A stretch of 64,000 nucleotides of DNA from JACQFV01 sp964593585 (GTDB lineage Bacteria; Zixibacteria; MSB-5A5; WJJR01). The stretch covers positions 61,550 through 125,549 of the forward strand of contig CAZQIZ010000005.1 of NCBI GenBank assembly GCA_964593585.1, given 5' to 3'. A model generated the notes under the pieces. That model saw nothing but the letters and a program-made list of their open reading frames with translations, ran no database searches and was not told the DNA's origin. Position numbers and translations under genes: made by a program. Below are positions 45,329 through 54,052 of this stretch, one piece after another (positions within the stretch are counted from its first letter, which is position 1; every line of letters begins with the position of its first letter).

Positions 45329-47536
45329 ATGCTGCGCCGTATTGCCTCCGCCGTGGTTGTTGTACTTGCACTTTTCGCCTCTGTTTCCGCGGATGACTCG
45401 CCGCTTCCGATCGACCCCGCGCAGGCGGGGTCCTCGGCGATCCACCTGGAGGAGGCCGCCGCCAAGGCCGCAGCCCTCCAGCAGATGCGTCTGAGCATGG
45501 TCCCCAACCTCGTGCTCGACCAGAGCGGCTTCGACGCGGTCCATTACCGCATTGAATTGGCCATCGACGAAGTCACCGAGCAGATCGTCGGCTCCACCAC
45601 CATGACCGCCCGCGCGCGCACCGATGGTTTCAATGCGCCCACTCTCAATTTTCTCGACCCGATGGTGGTCGATTCGGTCAAGACCGCCGGCCAGTCGATC
45701 GGCTGGATCCACACTGGCGGCTTTATCTACACCACACTGCCGGCGGTCTACAACACCGGCGACGTGTTTGACCTGACGGTCTACTTCCATGGCCGCCCGA
45801 CCGAGGGCGGTTTCCAGGGGTTCGCCTTCGACCTCCACGCCGGCGTGCCGATCATCTCGACATTGTCCGAGCCATACATGGCCCAATCCTGGTGGCCGTG
45901 CAAGGACACCCCCTCCGACAAGGCCGACTCGGTCGATATGATCGTGACGGTCAACGAGGCATTCTACGCTGTTTCCAACGGTAGCTTGGTGGATTCGACG
46001 GGCAACGGCGACGGCACCTCGACCTATCACTGGCGTGAGTCGTATCCGATCACCACCTATCTGGTGTCCCTGGCGATCACCAACTACGAACGCTTCACCC
46101 GCTGGTACCATTATGGCGTCGACTCGATGCCGGTGAACTTCTACTGCTATCCCGAATCGCTGTCGACCGCGCTGCTGCGCTGGCCGATTACGGTCAACCA
46201 GATCGAAGCGTTCGCCGGCTACTTTGGCGAGTATCCGTTCTTGACCGAAAAATACGGCATCGCGCACTTCCCCTGGGGCGGCGCGATGGAGCACCAGACC
46301 GTCTCCTCGCACACCTACAGCTCCTTCGGTTTCAACGAGTACCTGATCGCCCATGAACTGGCGCACCAGTGGTGGGGCGATTTGGTCACCTGCCGCGACT
46401 GGCACCACATCTGGATGAACGAGGGATTCGCCTCCTACGCCGAGGCGCTCTGGGCCGAGCACAACGGTGGCGCGACCGCCTATCGCAACTACATGGGCTC
46501 GATGCAGTATTTCAGCGGCGGCCGCATCTACATCGACGACACCACCAACGTCGGCAACATCTTCAGTCTGCGCGTCTACGACAAGGGCGCCTGGGTCCTC
46601 CACATGCTGCGCGGCGTGATCGGCGATGCCGACTTCTTCGACTTACTGCATGCCTACTACAACGCGCCGCAATTCCGCTACAAGGATGTCGTCACCGAAG
46701 AGTTCCGCGACCTCGCCGAAGCGGTCTCGGGCCAGGACCTCAATTGGTTCTTCGATGAATGGATTTACGGCTTCTATTACCCGCAGTACTACTATTCATC
46801 CGTCTGCCGCGGACGTACCGATGGCCAGTACGACCTGTTTGTGCGCGTGCGGCAGGCCCAGACCAGCAATCCGCAGACCTTTATTATGCCGGTGCCGGTG
46901 GTGGTGGGAACTGGCGCCGGGGCCGATACCATAATCCTCTGGAACAGTCTGCGCGATCAGGATTTCCACCTGATTCGCCCCGATTCGGCGGTGGTGACCA
47001 ACCTCGATCCGCTCAACTGGATTCTCGATGCGCACAACTCCGAGACCTACGGTGTCCAGCTGGTCTCCGACAGTTTGATCGACGCGGTCCAATACGAGCC
47101 GTACTCTGACTCGCTGATTGCGGCGTGCAGCAATCCCGCGGTGCCGATCACCCTGACGGTCGTCAACGGTGTCCTGCCGGCGGGGCTGTCGTTGGATCCG
47201 GCGACCGGTCGTGTCACCGGCATTCCGACCGATACCGCCGACGGCTCATTCCTGATGCGCGCCGCCGCGACCGGATTCACCAACGATCATAAGCAGATCC
47301 GCATCACCATCCACCCAGCGCCGTACCTGCCGGGCGACCAGAACGGCGACCGTGTGCTGGATGTCACCGACGTGGTCGATCTGGTTAACTATGTCTTCCG
47401 CGCCGGCCCGCCGCCGTCGCCGCTCAACGCGGCCGATCCGAACGGGGACTGTGTGTCCAATGTCGCCGATATTGTCCGTCTCATCGACCATGTCTGGCGC
47501 GGCGGAGCGATGCCGCTGGCGGGATGCCTGGAATAG
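45329..47536 (+). CDS. Secreted M1 family aminopeptidase with Ig-like and dockerin-like C-terminus
   Basis: This protein has 735 aa from ATG 45329, chosen for the GGGAG ribosome binding site and the signal peptide MLRRIASAVVVVLALFASVS. The zinc site HELAH (H342, E343, H346) is followed by E365 in WMNEGFASY, the M1 HExxH-x18-E pattern. The substrate motif normally GAMEN reads GGAMEH. After the peptidase (about 60-560) come an Ig-like putative domain (VLPAGLSLDPATGRVTGIP) and a dockerin-like module with two GDxNGD/DPNGD calcium repeats (about 670-730). No cohesin gene is here, so the dockerin may only be a C-terminal module typical of this lineage. Function: extracellular peptide breakdown. Confidence 0.92.
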   Translation: MLRRIASAVVVVLALFASVSADDSPLPIDPAQAGSSAIHLEEAAAKAAALQQMRLSMVPNLVLDQSGFDAVHYRIELAIDEVTEQIVGSTTMTARARTDGFNAPTLNFLDPMVVDSVKTAGQSIGWIHTGGFIYTTLPAVYNTGDVFDLTVYFHGRPTEGGFQGFAFDLHAGVPIISTLSEPYMAQSWWPCKDTPSDKADSVDMIVTVNEAFYAVSNGSLVDSTGNGDGTSTYHWRESYPITTYLVSLAITNYERFTRWYHYGVDSMPVNFYCYPESLSTALLRWPITVNQIEAFAGYFGEYPFLTEKYGIAHFPWGGAMEHQTVSSHTYSSFGFNEYLIAHELAHQWWGDLVTCRDWHHIWMNEGFASYAEALWAEHNGGATAYRNYMGSMQYFSGGRIYIDDTTNVGNIFSLRVYDKGAWVLHMLRGVIGDADFFDLLHAYYNAPQFRYKDVVTEEFRDLAEAVSGQDLNWFFDEWIYGFYYPQYYYSSVCRGRTDGQYDLFVRVRQAQTSNPQTFIMPVPVVVGTGAGADTIILWNSLRDQDFHLIRPDSAVVTNLDPLNWILDAHNSETYGVQLVSDSLIDAVQYEPYSDSLIAACSNPAVPITLTVVNGVLPAGLSLDPATGRVTGIPTDTADGSFLMRAAATGFTNDHKQIRITIHPAPYLPGDQNGDRVLDVTDVVDLVNYVFRAGPPPSPLNAADPNGDCVSNVADIVRLIDHVWRGGAMPLAGCLE

Positions 47537-47770
47537 CGGACGTTCTGACAAAAAAACTCACAAACAGCCTGTCGGCCGCGTAATAACAGCAGACAGACGT
47601 ACCGGTTCCGGCGGCCCTCGCTGTGTCCCCGCCCGGATCCGGGATGTAAGATACCCGAAGCAAGTCCCACAGTGCGTCATCGTGCACGTGGATCGCCGGA
47701 AGACGGTGGTACCGGGGATTGGCCCTTCGCCATGGCAAGACATCTGACCACAAGCCACGGGAGGCCAGCG

Positions 47771-47941
47771 ATGCCGAAGCGCAAAACCATTCCGTTCACA
47801 CGCACCGCGGAGAAGGAGAACTGGAACCTCTATGGTCTCCAGTCGCTCCAGCCGGAGCGGTTCGCCCGGGTGGTGGATCGCATTCTCGACGGACGCTACC
47901 TCGTGTTCCGTCCGACCCCGCCGCCACGGCTGAACATGTAG
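47771..47941 (+). CDS. 56-aa hypothetical protein
   Basis: This 56-codon frame (MPKRKTIPFTRTAEKENWNL...) has a GGGAGG ribosome binding site 6 bases upstream and ends in TAG. The peptide is soluble and basic at the N-terminus, with a conserved-looking RFARVVDRILDGRYLVF stretch. It has no family I recognise. A strong terminator lies 60 bases downstream. That gene-like punctuation is the main support. It stands alone between the M1 peptidase and a convergent gene. Confidence 0.55.
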   Translation: MPKRKTIPFTRTAEKENWNLYGLQSLQPERFARVVDRILDGRYLVFRPTPPPRLNM

Positions 47942-48000
47942 AGAGCGCGCGACTGTTGCGCGCATGAGAATCACTTGTTCAATTAGTCGTGCTGGAATTT

Positions 48001-48026
48001 AAAGGCGCGGTTGCCGCGCCTTTTTC
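48001..48026 (+). terminator. Intrinsic terminator after the 56-aa gene
   Basis: AAAGGCGCGG and CCGCGCCTTT form a 10-bp stem with loop TTG, followed by TTCG. It lies between convergent genes and may serve both strands. Confidence 0.85.
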
Positions 48027-48050
48027 GTTTTCCCGCCGCCGGCAGCCGGA

Positions 48051-48980
48051 TCAGCGCCAGACAATCTTTCTGCCGATGTTCAGGAAGAAGACGTCCAACG
48101 GACGCAGGTAGCGGGCGGCCGCCGGGCTGATCACCGCCGCCAGGTCCGGCAGCGTGGTCCCGATGGCCAGATGCAGCTCCTTGTCGATCTCCGGCCACTG
48201 GCGATGCGTGGTCGAATACCCCGCCCCCACCCAGAGGGGGATCTGGCGGCGGCGGGAGGGACGGGCCGTCAGCCAGTAGACATAATCGTCATACTGCTCG
48301 TTCGAATGGGCGATGAATCGACTCTCGCCTTCGAAGAATGACCGCTTCACCGAGATCTTGATGTCCCACCAGTGCGGACCGTCGCTGCGCGTACGCTGAT
48401 ATGCCGCCAGGACTCCCGCCGTATTGAAGACCAAATCGGAGGCCCCGAACCCCTGCGTGGGGTTGTAGGCATCGATCGGGTATTCGACCAGAAAGGTCCA
48501 GACCAAGGCGTGCAGGGCCGCCAGACGGCGCGCCGCAGCCGGGGAGAGGCCGGTCCAGCGGTACCCGGTGTGCAGGGCACGGGTCAGTTCATAGGCGGCG
48601 AACAGATGCGAAGTCTCATCGCTCAGCGCCAGGCCGTCGTGGAGTTCGTCCTTGAAGTGGAACCGTCCGCTGGAAGTCCCCCAGGATACCTGTGATTGTT
48701 CGTAGGCCAGGTATCCCGCTCCGCCCATGGCGACAGTCCAGAGAGCCAGGCGGCTTTTGATCGGGCCGCCGGGTTCGGTCGTTGGCAATCGGTCAATCCC
48801 GACCGGTCGGATGTTACGGGCGTCCCACAGGCCCGGCCGTCGCGCCTCCAGCGTCCGCAAAGTCAGAAGCCCGGTTGCGGGTGTCTGACCCCACGCCGGT
48901 TCCGGACCCGGCGCCACGTTCGCGGCGCCCAGAATGACCAGCGCGATCAGGCATCGAACGAGGCGGCGGCAGCGGTTCAT
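48051..48980 (-). CDS. Exported DUF2279-like protein
   Basis: This 309-aa protein is counted from ATG 48980. A signal peptide or N-terminal anchor is visible (LVRCLIALVILGAANVAPG). The central HFKDELHDGLALSDETSHLFAAYELTR and VEYPIDAYNPTQGFGASDLVFNTAGV segments recall DUF2279 (YfiM-like) proteins, in which a short HF-type motif and a GFSxxD motif recur. Assignment is by resemblance only. No enzymatic motif is known. It overlaps no gene on the plus strand; corA starts 175 bases beyond its start, on the opposite strand. Unknown function, probably envelope-associated. Confidence 0.6.
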   Translation of the reverse strand: MNRCRRLVRCLIALVILGAANVAPGPEPAWGQTPATGLLTLRTLEARRPGLWDARNIRPVGIDRLPTTEPGGPIKSRLALWTVAMGGAGYLAYEQSQVSWGTSSGRFHFKDELHDGLALSDETSHLFAAYELTRALHTGYRWTGLSPAAARRLAALHALVWTFLVEYPIDAYNPTQGFGASDLVFNTAGVLAAYQRTRSDGPHWWDIKISVKRSFFEGESRFIAHSNEQYDDYVYWLTARPSRRRQIPLWVGAGYSTTHRQWPEIDKELHLAIGTTLPDLAAVISPAAARYLRPLDVFFLNIGRKIVWR

Positions 48981-49154
48981 ACGTCCGCAAGAACGCTTGA
49001 AATCCGGAGTTGTCAAGGGGGGCGCTTGGGCCGTCACTGTCGCCCGTCGATTGGTATCGCCGGCGATTATTCCATTGCCGCGCCTACGTGTGCGGGGCTA
49101 TTTTCGGCGTTTTCCCCGACCGCCAACTTTCCCGGCCGGGGCAGGGGCCTCGGG

Positions 49155-50123
49155 ATGATCGTCACCCATGTGTACCAGCCCGACCGCGGTATCATCCGGC
49201 GCGAGGGCATCGAACCCTTCGACGAACTGATTCGCTCGCCGAATCAGGTCTTCTGGGTCGATTTCTATGACCCCACCGACGAAGAGTCGTATGTCCTCAA
49301 GGCCGACTTCAATTTTCACCCGCTGGCCATCGAGGACGTGATCGCCGAACTCCCCGGGCCGAAGGTCGACGATTACGGTCCCTATCTGTTTGTGGTCTTC
49401 AAGGTGGCCGACTTCGCCCCCGGCGGCGAGGGGCTGCGGTTCCGCGAGATCGACATCTTCCTCTTGCGCAACGGCGTGGTGACCATCCACTACGACACGA
49501 TCAAGCCGCTGGATGCCGTCACCCGGCGCTGCCAGAGCGATGAACGCGTCCTGTCGCGCGGCGCCGACTTCATGTTCCACACCATCCTCGACCACATCGT
49601 CGATCAGTACGATCACACCCTCGAACGCATCGAGGATGAGGTGGACCTGGTCGAGGACGAGGTCTTTCAGAATCCCGACGCCGAGATCACCAAGCAGGTC
49701 TTCAACCTCAAGCGCGATTTGGCGCAACTCAAGCGCATCGTCACGCCCCAGCGCGAGCTGCTCAACCGCTTCGCCCGCGACCAGTTTCCGCTCATCGGTG
49801 CGCAGGCGCGGCTGTATTTCCGCGACGTCTTCGACCATATGCAACGCATCGCCGAATTGGCCGACTCGCTGCGCGACACGCTGACTTCCTGCCTCGAGGT
49901 GCACTACTCCTCGGTCCAGCAACGAGTCAACGACACGATCAAAGTGCTGACCGTCATCGCCACAATCTTCCTGCCGGTCTACCTCCTGACCGGCATTTAC
50001 GGCATGAACTTCGAGAGCATCCCCGAATTCGGTTGGAAGTACGGCTACCTGTTCTTCTGGGGCCTGGCCGGCCTGACCACGATCGCCATGTACATCTTCA
50101 TCAAGACCCGCAAGTGGCTCTAG
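49155..50123 (+). CDS. corA: CorA family magnesium/cobalt transporter
   Basis: This 322-aa inner-membrane channel has a large cytosolic N-terminal domain and two C-terminal transmembrane helices (about 262-282 and 297-315). The signature YGMNF closes the first helix. The ATG at 49155 follows GGGG; a longer upstream frame overlaps the divergent promoter region of the opposite gene and was rejected. It lies 111 bases before bshC. Metal specificity (Mg, Co or Zn) is not decided by sequence. Confidence 0.93.
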   Translation: MIVTHVYQPDRGIIRREGIEPFDELIRSPNQVFWVDFYDPTDEESYVLKADFNFHPLAIEDVIAELPGPKVDDYGPYLFVVFKVADFAPGGEGLRFREIDIFLLRNGVVTIHYDTIKPLDAVTRRCQSDERVLSRGADFMFHTILDHIVDQYDHTLERIEDEVDLVEDEVFQNPDAEITKQVFNLKRDLAQLKRIVTPQRELLNRFARDQFPLIGAQARLYFRDVFDHMQRIAELADSLRDTLTSCLEVHYSSVQQRVNDTIKVLTVIATIFLPVYLLTGIYGMNFESIPEFGWKYGYLFFWGLAGLTTIAMYIFIKTRKWL

Positions 50124-50142
50124 CCGGTCCTGTTTCTGCCCG

Positions 50143-50172
50143 TTCGCAATTCCGTCCAAAATCACGTACATT
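50143..50172 (+). promoter_or_regulatory. Possible bsh operon promoter (TTCGCA-N18-TACATT)
   Basis: TTCGCA at 50143-50148 and TACATT at 50167-50172 are separated by 18 bases. The start near 50179 leaves a 56-base leader to bshC. Confidence 0.35.
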
Positions 50173-50234
50173 CCGGCTTTGGGAACCGCGATGCGCCGTA
50201 CGGGTTATCCCTAACGTTCAGCCAGCCGAGGAAC

Positions 50235-51863
50235 ATGCCGGGACCGACCATCCACACCGCCAAAGTGCTCGGACGCCAGCGTCTGTATCTGGATGTCCTG
50301 TATGATCCGGACCGGACCGGGCGGTTTTTCACCTGGCCGCATCCGACACCCGCCGCGTTCGAGGCCTGCGCGCGCCGTGTCTGCCGTCCGCCGATCGACC
50401 GCAAAGCCGCCGCGGCGCTGCTCGTGCGGCAAAACGAGGCCTATGGCGCGCCACCGGCTGCTATCGCCGCCGCCCAATCGCTGGCCGAACCCAACGCCGT
50501 CTGCGTCTTCACCGGACAGCAGGCCGGGCTTCTCGGCGGGCCGCTCTACACCATATACAAGGCCGTGACCGTCCTCAACTGGACCCGTCGACTGCGCGAC
50601 TTGCTCAAACGGCCGGTCGTGCCCGTCTTCTGGAACGCCTCCGACGATCACGATTTTGAGGAAATCCGTTGGACCGCGCTGCCCAATCTGCAAAACCAGG
50701 CGCAGCGTCTGACCCTTGATATTCCAGGGCTGCCGCCGCGCATGCCCGCCTCGCAGATCGTCCTGGGCGATGGCATCCATGATCTGCTTGAGCAACTCTG
50801 GGCGGCGCAGATGGAGACTGAATTTACGCCCGCGGTGCGCGCGGCGGTGGAGGACTGCTACCGTCCCGAGCACACGTTCGCCCGTGCCTTCGGACGCTTC
50901 ATGGCCCGGCTGTTTGGCGAACATGGTCTGGTTATCTTCGATCCCGCCGATCCCGAGGCAAAAGCTTTCTGCGCCCCGCTGTTTGCCGAGGAACTCGCCG
51001 GGCATGCCCTGACCGCCTCATCGCTGGCGGAGATCGGCCAGCGCCTGGAGGAGAGTGGCTATCACCGGCAGGTCGAGCATCCCGACGGTCACACCCACCT
51101 GTTCCATATCGAGAATGGCCGCCACGCGATCCATGCCACCAACGGGAAACTCTGGACCGATCCGGAAGGGACACCCCACCCTCCCGAAGTCTGGCTGGAG
51201 CGGCTGCGAAACGATCCGGCGGCGTTCTCCTCCGGCGTGCTTCTGCGGCCGGTGGCGCAGTCGTACATGTTCCCCGTGGTCGCCGTCGTTTGCGGACCCT
51301 CCGAGATCGCCTACTGGGCGCAATCGCGCGCGCTCTTTGACCGCTTTTCGCAGGTCATGCCGGTGGTCTTGCCGCGCATGTCGGCCACGATCATAGAACG
51401 GAAGATCCAGTCCGCCGTCGAGGCGCTCGGCCATGATGTCTCGGAGTTCTTCGGCGACATCGAACAACTGATCAATACCCACTTCGAACAGTCGTTCCCG
51501 GCCGATCTCGAATCGCGCTTTGATGCCGAGAAAAGGGACTCGCTCGAACGGCTGGCGCGGCTCAAGGAAATCGTCACCGCCTTCGAGCCGACACTGGACC
51601 GCACCTTCGAGGTCGATGCCGGCAAGATTGCCGCCGCCTGGAGCCATCTGGAGGACAAAGTCTTCCAGGCCCACAAGCGCAAGGGGGATGAGATCCGCGC
51701 TCGGTTCTACAAACTGGCGGCCCATCTGCGCCCCGAGGGGCGGCCGCAGGAACGGATCTTCGGCATCGTCTACTACGTCAACAAGTATGGGTTTTCGTTT
51801 ATCGAGCGCATCATTGCCCAGTTGCCGGTCGGCGCGCCCGACCACCGGCTGATCGCCCCGTAA
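50235..51863 (+). CDS. bshC: Bacillithiol biosynthesis cysteine-adding enzyme
   Basis: This 542-aa protein is recognised as BshC by VFTGQQAGLLGGPLYTIYKA and the FWNASDDHDFEEI segment. A coiled-coil C-terminal region (about 400-500) supports dimerisation. BshC is thought to add cysteine to GlcN-malate, the last step of bacillithiol synthesis. It is followed by bshA after 2 bases and bshB1, giving all three known steps in one operon. Length matches the family. Confidence 0.93.
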   Translation: MPGPTIHTAKVLGRQRLYLDVLYDPDRTGRFFTWPHPTPAAFEACARRVCRPPIDRKAAAALLVRQNEAYGAPPAAIAAAQSLAEPNAVCVFTGQQAGLLGGPLYTIYKAVTVLNWTRRLRDLLKRPVVPVFWNASDDHDFEEIRWTALPNLQNQAQRLTLDIPGLPPRMPASQIVLGDGIHDLLEQLWAAQMETEFTPAVRAAVEDCYRPEHTFARAFGRFMARLFGEHGLVIFDPADPEAKAFCAPLFAEELAGHALTASSLAEIGQRLEESGYHRQVEHPDGHTHLFHIENGRHAIHATNGKLWTDPEGTPHPPEVWLERLRNDPAAFSSGVLLRPVAQSYMFPVVAVVCGPSEIAYWAQSRALFDRFSQVMPVVLPRMSATIIERKIQSAVEALGHDVSEFFGDIEQLINTHFEQSFPADLESRFDAEKRDSLERLARLKEIVTAFEPTLDRTFEVDAGKIAAAWSHLEDKVFQAHKRKGDEIRARFYKLAAHLRPEGRPQERIFGIVYYVNKYGFSFIERIIAQLPVGAPDHRLIAP

Positions 51864-51865
51864 CC

Positions 51866-52999
51866 ATGGCCCGCCGACTCAAGATCGCGATCACCTGCTA
51901 CCCGGTGCCCGGCGGATCCGGCATTCTCGCCACCGAACTGGGCGCGAAACTGGCCGAACGCGGCCATGAGGTGCATTTCATCTCCAGTTCGCTGCCGTAT
52001 CGGCTCGACCGGTTCGGCGTCGAGCTGTTTTTCCATGAGGTCGAAACCCCCAACTACCCGCTGTTTAAGTACCCGCCGTACACGCTGTCGCTGGCGTCGA
52101 AGATGATCGAGGTCGCGCAGCAGTTCGGCTTGGACATCCTGCACGCGCACTACGCGGTGCCGCATGCCACCGCCGCCTACCTCGCCAAACAGGCGATGGG
52201 CAGGGACGCGCCCAAGACCGTTTGCACCCTGCACGGGACCGACATCACCCTGATTGGGTCCGACCGCTCGTTCTTCGAGATCACCCGGTTCTCAATGGAT
52301 GCGGTCGATGGCCTCACCGCCGTCTCCGACTTCCTCAAGTCCAAAACGATCAGTGTGTTCGGCACCCAGCGGCACATCGAAGTGATCCGCAACTTCGTCG
52401 ATACCACCCGATTCTACCCGCGCGCCGAGGAGGACTGCCACTGCCGCTTCGCCCCGCGGGGAGAGAAGATCGTCGCGCACCTGTCGAACTTCCGGCCGGT
52501 GAAAAACGTCATCGGCGTCGTGCACATGTTCGCGCGTCTGCGTCAGCGGATGCCCGCCAAGTTGCTGATGATCGGCGATGGGCCGCAAACATCCGAGGCC
52601 TTCGCGCTGGCCAAGTCGATGGGGGTGGCCGATGATGTCCGTTTTCTGGGCAGCCGCGAAGATGTCGACCAGATCCTCTGCGCCGCCGATGCCTTTCTGC
52701 TGCCGTCCAACTATGAGGCCTTCGGCTTGGCGGCCCTGGAGGCCATGGCCTGCGGGGTGCCGGTGGTCGCCTCGCGTGTCGGCGGCGTGCCGGAACTGAT
52801 TCATGACGGCGAAAACGGGTTCCTCGTCGCGCCCGATGACTACGACACCGGCGCCGAACGTCTCCATCAGATCCTGTCCGACTCCACGACCGCCGGCCGT
52901 CTGCGCGACGCGGGGCTGAAATCGGTGCGCGATCACTTCACCGCCGATGCGGTGGTGCCGCTGTATGAGCGGTTCTACGAATCTGTGCTGGAGCGATGA
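51866..52999 (+). CDS. bshA: N-acetyl-alpha-D-glucosaminyl L-malate synthase
   Basis: This 377-aa GT4-fold glycosyltransferase joins UDP-GlcNAc and malate in the first step of bacillithiol synthesis. The N-terminal CYPVPGGSGILATELG segment, the HAHYAVPHATAAYLA region and the donor-binding EAFGLAALEAMACGVPVVAS motif (E-x7-E) identify BshA rather than a generic glycosyltransferase. It starts 2 bases after bshC. Confidence 0.94.
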   Translation: MARRLKIAITCYPVPGGSGILATELGAKLAERGHEVHFISSSLPYRLDRFGVELFFHEVETPNYPLFKYPPYTLSLASKMIEVAQQFGLDILHAHYAVPHATAAYLAKQAMGRDAPKTVCTLHGTDITLIGSDRSFFEITRFSMDAVDGLTAVSDFLKSKTISVFGTQRHIEVIRNFVDTTRFYPRAEEDCHCRFAPRGEKIVAHLSNFRPVKNVIGVVHMFARLRQRMPAKLLMIGDGPQTSEAFALAKSMGVADDVRFLGSREDVDQILCAADAFLLPSNYEAFGLAALEAMACGVPVVASRVGGVPELIHDGENGFLVAPDDYDTGAERLHQILSDSTTAGRLRDAGLKSVRDHFTADAVVPLYERFYESVLER

Positions 53000-53029
53000 C
53001 GCTTCCGACCATGAGGGAAAATCCACGCC

Positions 53030-53743
53030 ATGACAACCGTTGACGCGCTCGCGCTGGCAGCGCACCGCGACGATGTCGAAATCACCTGCGGCGGGCTGTT
53101 GGTCAAACTTGCCGACCGCGGCTACGCCACCGGCATCGTCGATTTCACCGCCGGCGAGATGGGGACCCGCGGCACCGCGGAGGATCGCGAGAACGAAGCC
53201 GCCGCCGCCGCGAAAATCCTCGGGCTGACACACCGGGAAAACCTGCGCATGCCCGATGCCAGGCTCGACAACACGCTGGCCAACCGGATGGCGGTCGCCG
53301 CGGTCATCCGCCGGCTCCGGCCGCGCCTGGTCATCCTGCCCCATTGGCGGCAACGCCACCCCGACCACCGCGTGGCGGGAGAGATCGCCTACGATGCCTG
53401 TTTTCTGGCCGGGTTGAAGAAACTCGATCTCGACGGCGAGCCGCATCGTCCGAAAAAAATCCTCTACACCGCCTTCTTCCGCCAGCCGCCGTATTCGTTT
53501 CTGGTCGACATCACCGACCAGTATGAGCGCAAGATCGAGTCGGTGCGCGCCTACACATCGCAATTCGGCACCGAGGAGGGGCAGCGCTCGATCTACCAAC
53601 CCGGCCTCAACATCTTTGACCTGATCGAGGTCGAAGCCCGGCAACTGGGGCGGCTGATCCACAAGAAGTACGCCGAGGCCTACATCGTCAAAGAACAGAT
53701 CGAGATCGAGGACCCATTGCAGATGTCGAATCCGTCGATCTGA
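53030..53743 (+). CDS. bshB1: Bacillithiol biosynthesis deacetylase
   Basis: This 237-aa LmbE/PIG-L-type zinc deacetylase removes the acetyl group from GlcNAc-malate, or from S-conjugates, in bacillithiol metabolism. The metal motif is AHRDDVE (normally AHPDDxE; Arg replaces Pro). HWRQRHPDHR supplies further ligands. Strong length and sequence similarity to the BshB1 branch, together with the bshC-bshA neighbours, support the name. 30 bases separate it from bshA. Confidence 0.92.
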   Translation: MTTVDALALAAHRDDVEITCGGLLVKLADRGYATGIVDFTAGEMGTRGTAEDRENEAAAAAKILGLTHRENLRMPDARLDNTLANRMAVAAVIRRLRPRLVILPHWRQRHPDHRVAGEIAYDACFLAGLKKLDLDGEPHRPKKILYTAFFRQPPYSFLVDITDQYERKIESVRAYTSQFGTEEGQRSIYQPGLNIFDLIEVEARQLGRLIHKKYAEAYIVKEQIEIEDPLQMSNPSI

Positions 53744-53762
53744 CGCACCACCGACCGTCTTT

Positions 53763-53870
53763 TCCGCGCGAGCGGGAGTCCAGACATTGGCAGCAATGTG
53801 CTGGCCCCCGCCTCCGCGGGGGCGACGAAACGTGCTGCGTCATTTTCGCTCCCGCGGGAACAGCACTTGC
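53763..53870. repeat. Dispersed-type palindromic repeat before selC
   Basis: GCGAGCGGGAGTCCAGACATTGG leads into CCCCCGC (53805-53811) paired with GCGGGGG (53816-53822), then GGCGACGAAACGTGCTG and a second GCTCCCGCGGGAAC stretch. This form (a CGGGA-TCCAGAC block and a CCCCCGC...GCGGGGG hairpin) looks like a dispersed intergenic repeat. It fills the gap between bshB1 and the selC promoter. Confidence 0.45.
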
Positions 53871-53896
53871 ATCGCTGGTGGCTGGCTCCCCCGCAC

Positions 53897-53926
53897 TTGC
53901 CTGGGCTACCGTGAATTCGGTATCTT
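53897..53926 (+). promoter_or_regulatory. Promoter of selC (TTGCCT-N18-TATCTT)
   Basis: TTGCCT at 53897-53902 and TATCTT at 53921-53926 have an 18-base spacer. The predicted start about 7 bases later falls on 53933, the first base of the tRNA. That implies transcription may start at, or very close to, the mature 5' end. Confidence 0.5.
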
Positions 53927-53932
53927 GCCATC

Positions 53933-54030
53933 GGAAGAGGATTCGGTCTGGTGGCCGGCGCGGACTTCAAATCCGTAGGCGGTCCTGCTCGGCAGGGTCG
54001 CGGTGGGTTCGATTCCCACCCCTTCCGCCA
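53933..54030 (+). tRNA. selC: tRNA-Sec (selenocysteine, anticodon TCA)
   Basis: This 98-nt tRNA has the anticodon loop CTTCAAA (anticodon TCA, reads UGA). The anticodon stem is GCGGA/TCCGT. The long variable arm is GCGGTCCTGC/GGCAGGGTCGC. The acceptor is extended (GGAAGAGG / CCCCTTCC), the T arm is GTGGG-TTCGATT-CCCAC, discriminator G and encoded CCA. One acceptor pair (position 6) is A opposite C rather than a Watson-Crick pair. selA and selB follow immediately. A long variable arm and an 8-bp acceptor stem are the known recognition features of bacterial tRNA-Sec. Confidence 0.93.
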
Positions 54031-54052
54031 TCATTCACGCTGACTGCCCACC

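Noticed and set aside
47542..47770. A gene between the M1 peptidase and the 56-aa frame
   Set aside because: Only short frames without a ribosome binding site; an imperfect palindrome lies near 47620-47645.
48696..49154. 153-codon N-terminal extension of corA
   Set aside because: It overlaps the opposite-strand gene and its composition is unlike CorA; the family start is at 49155.
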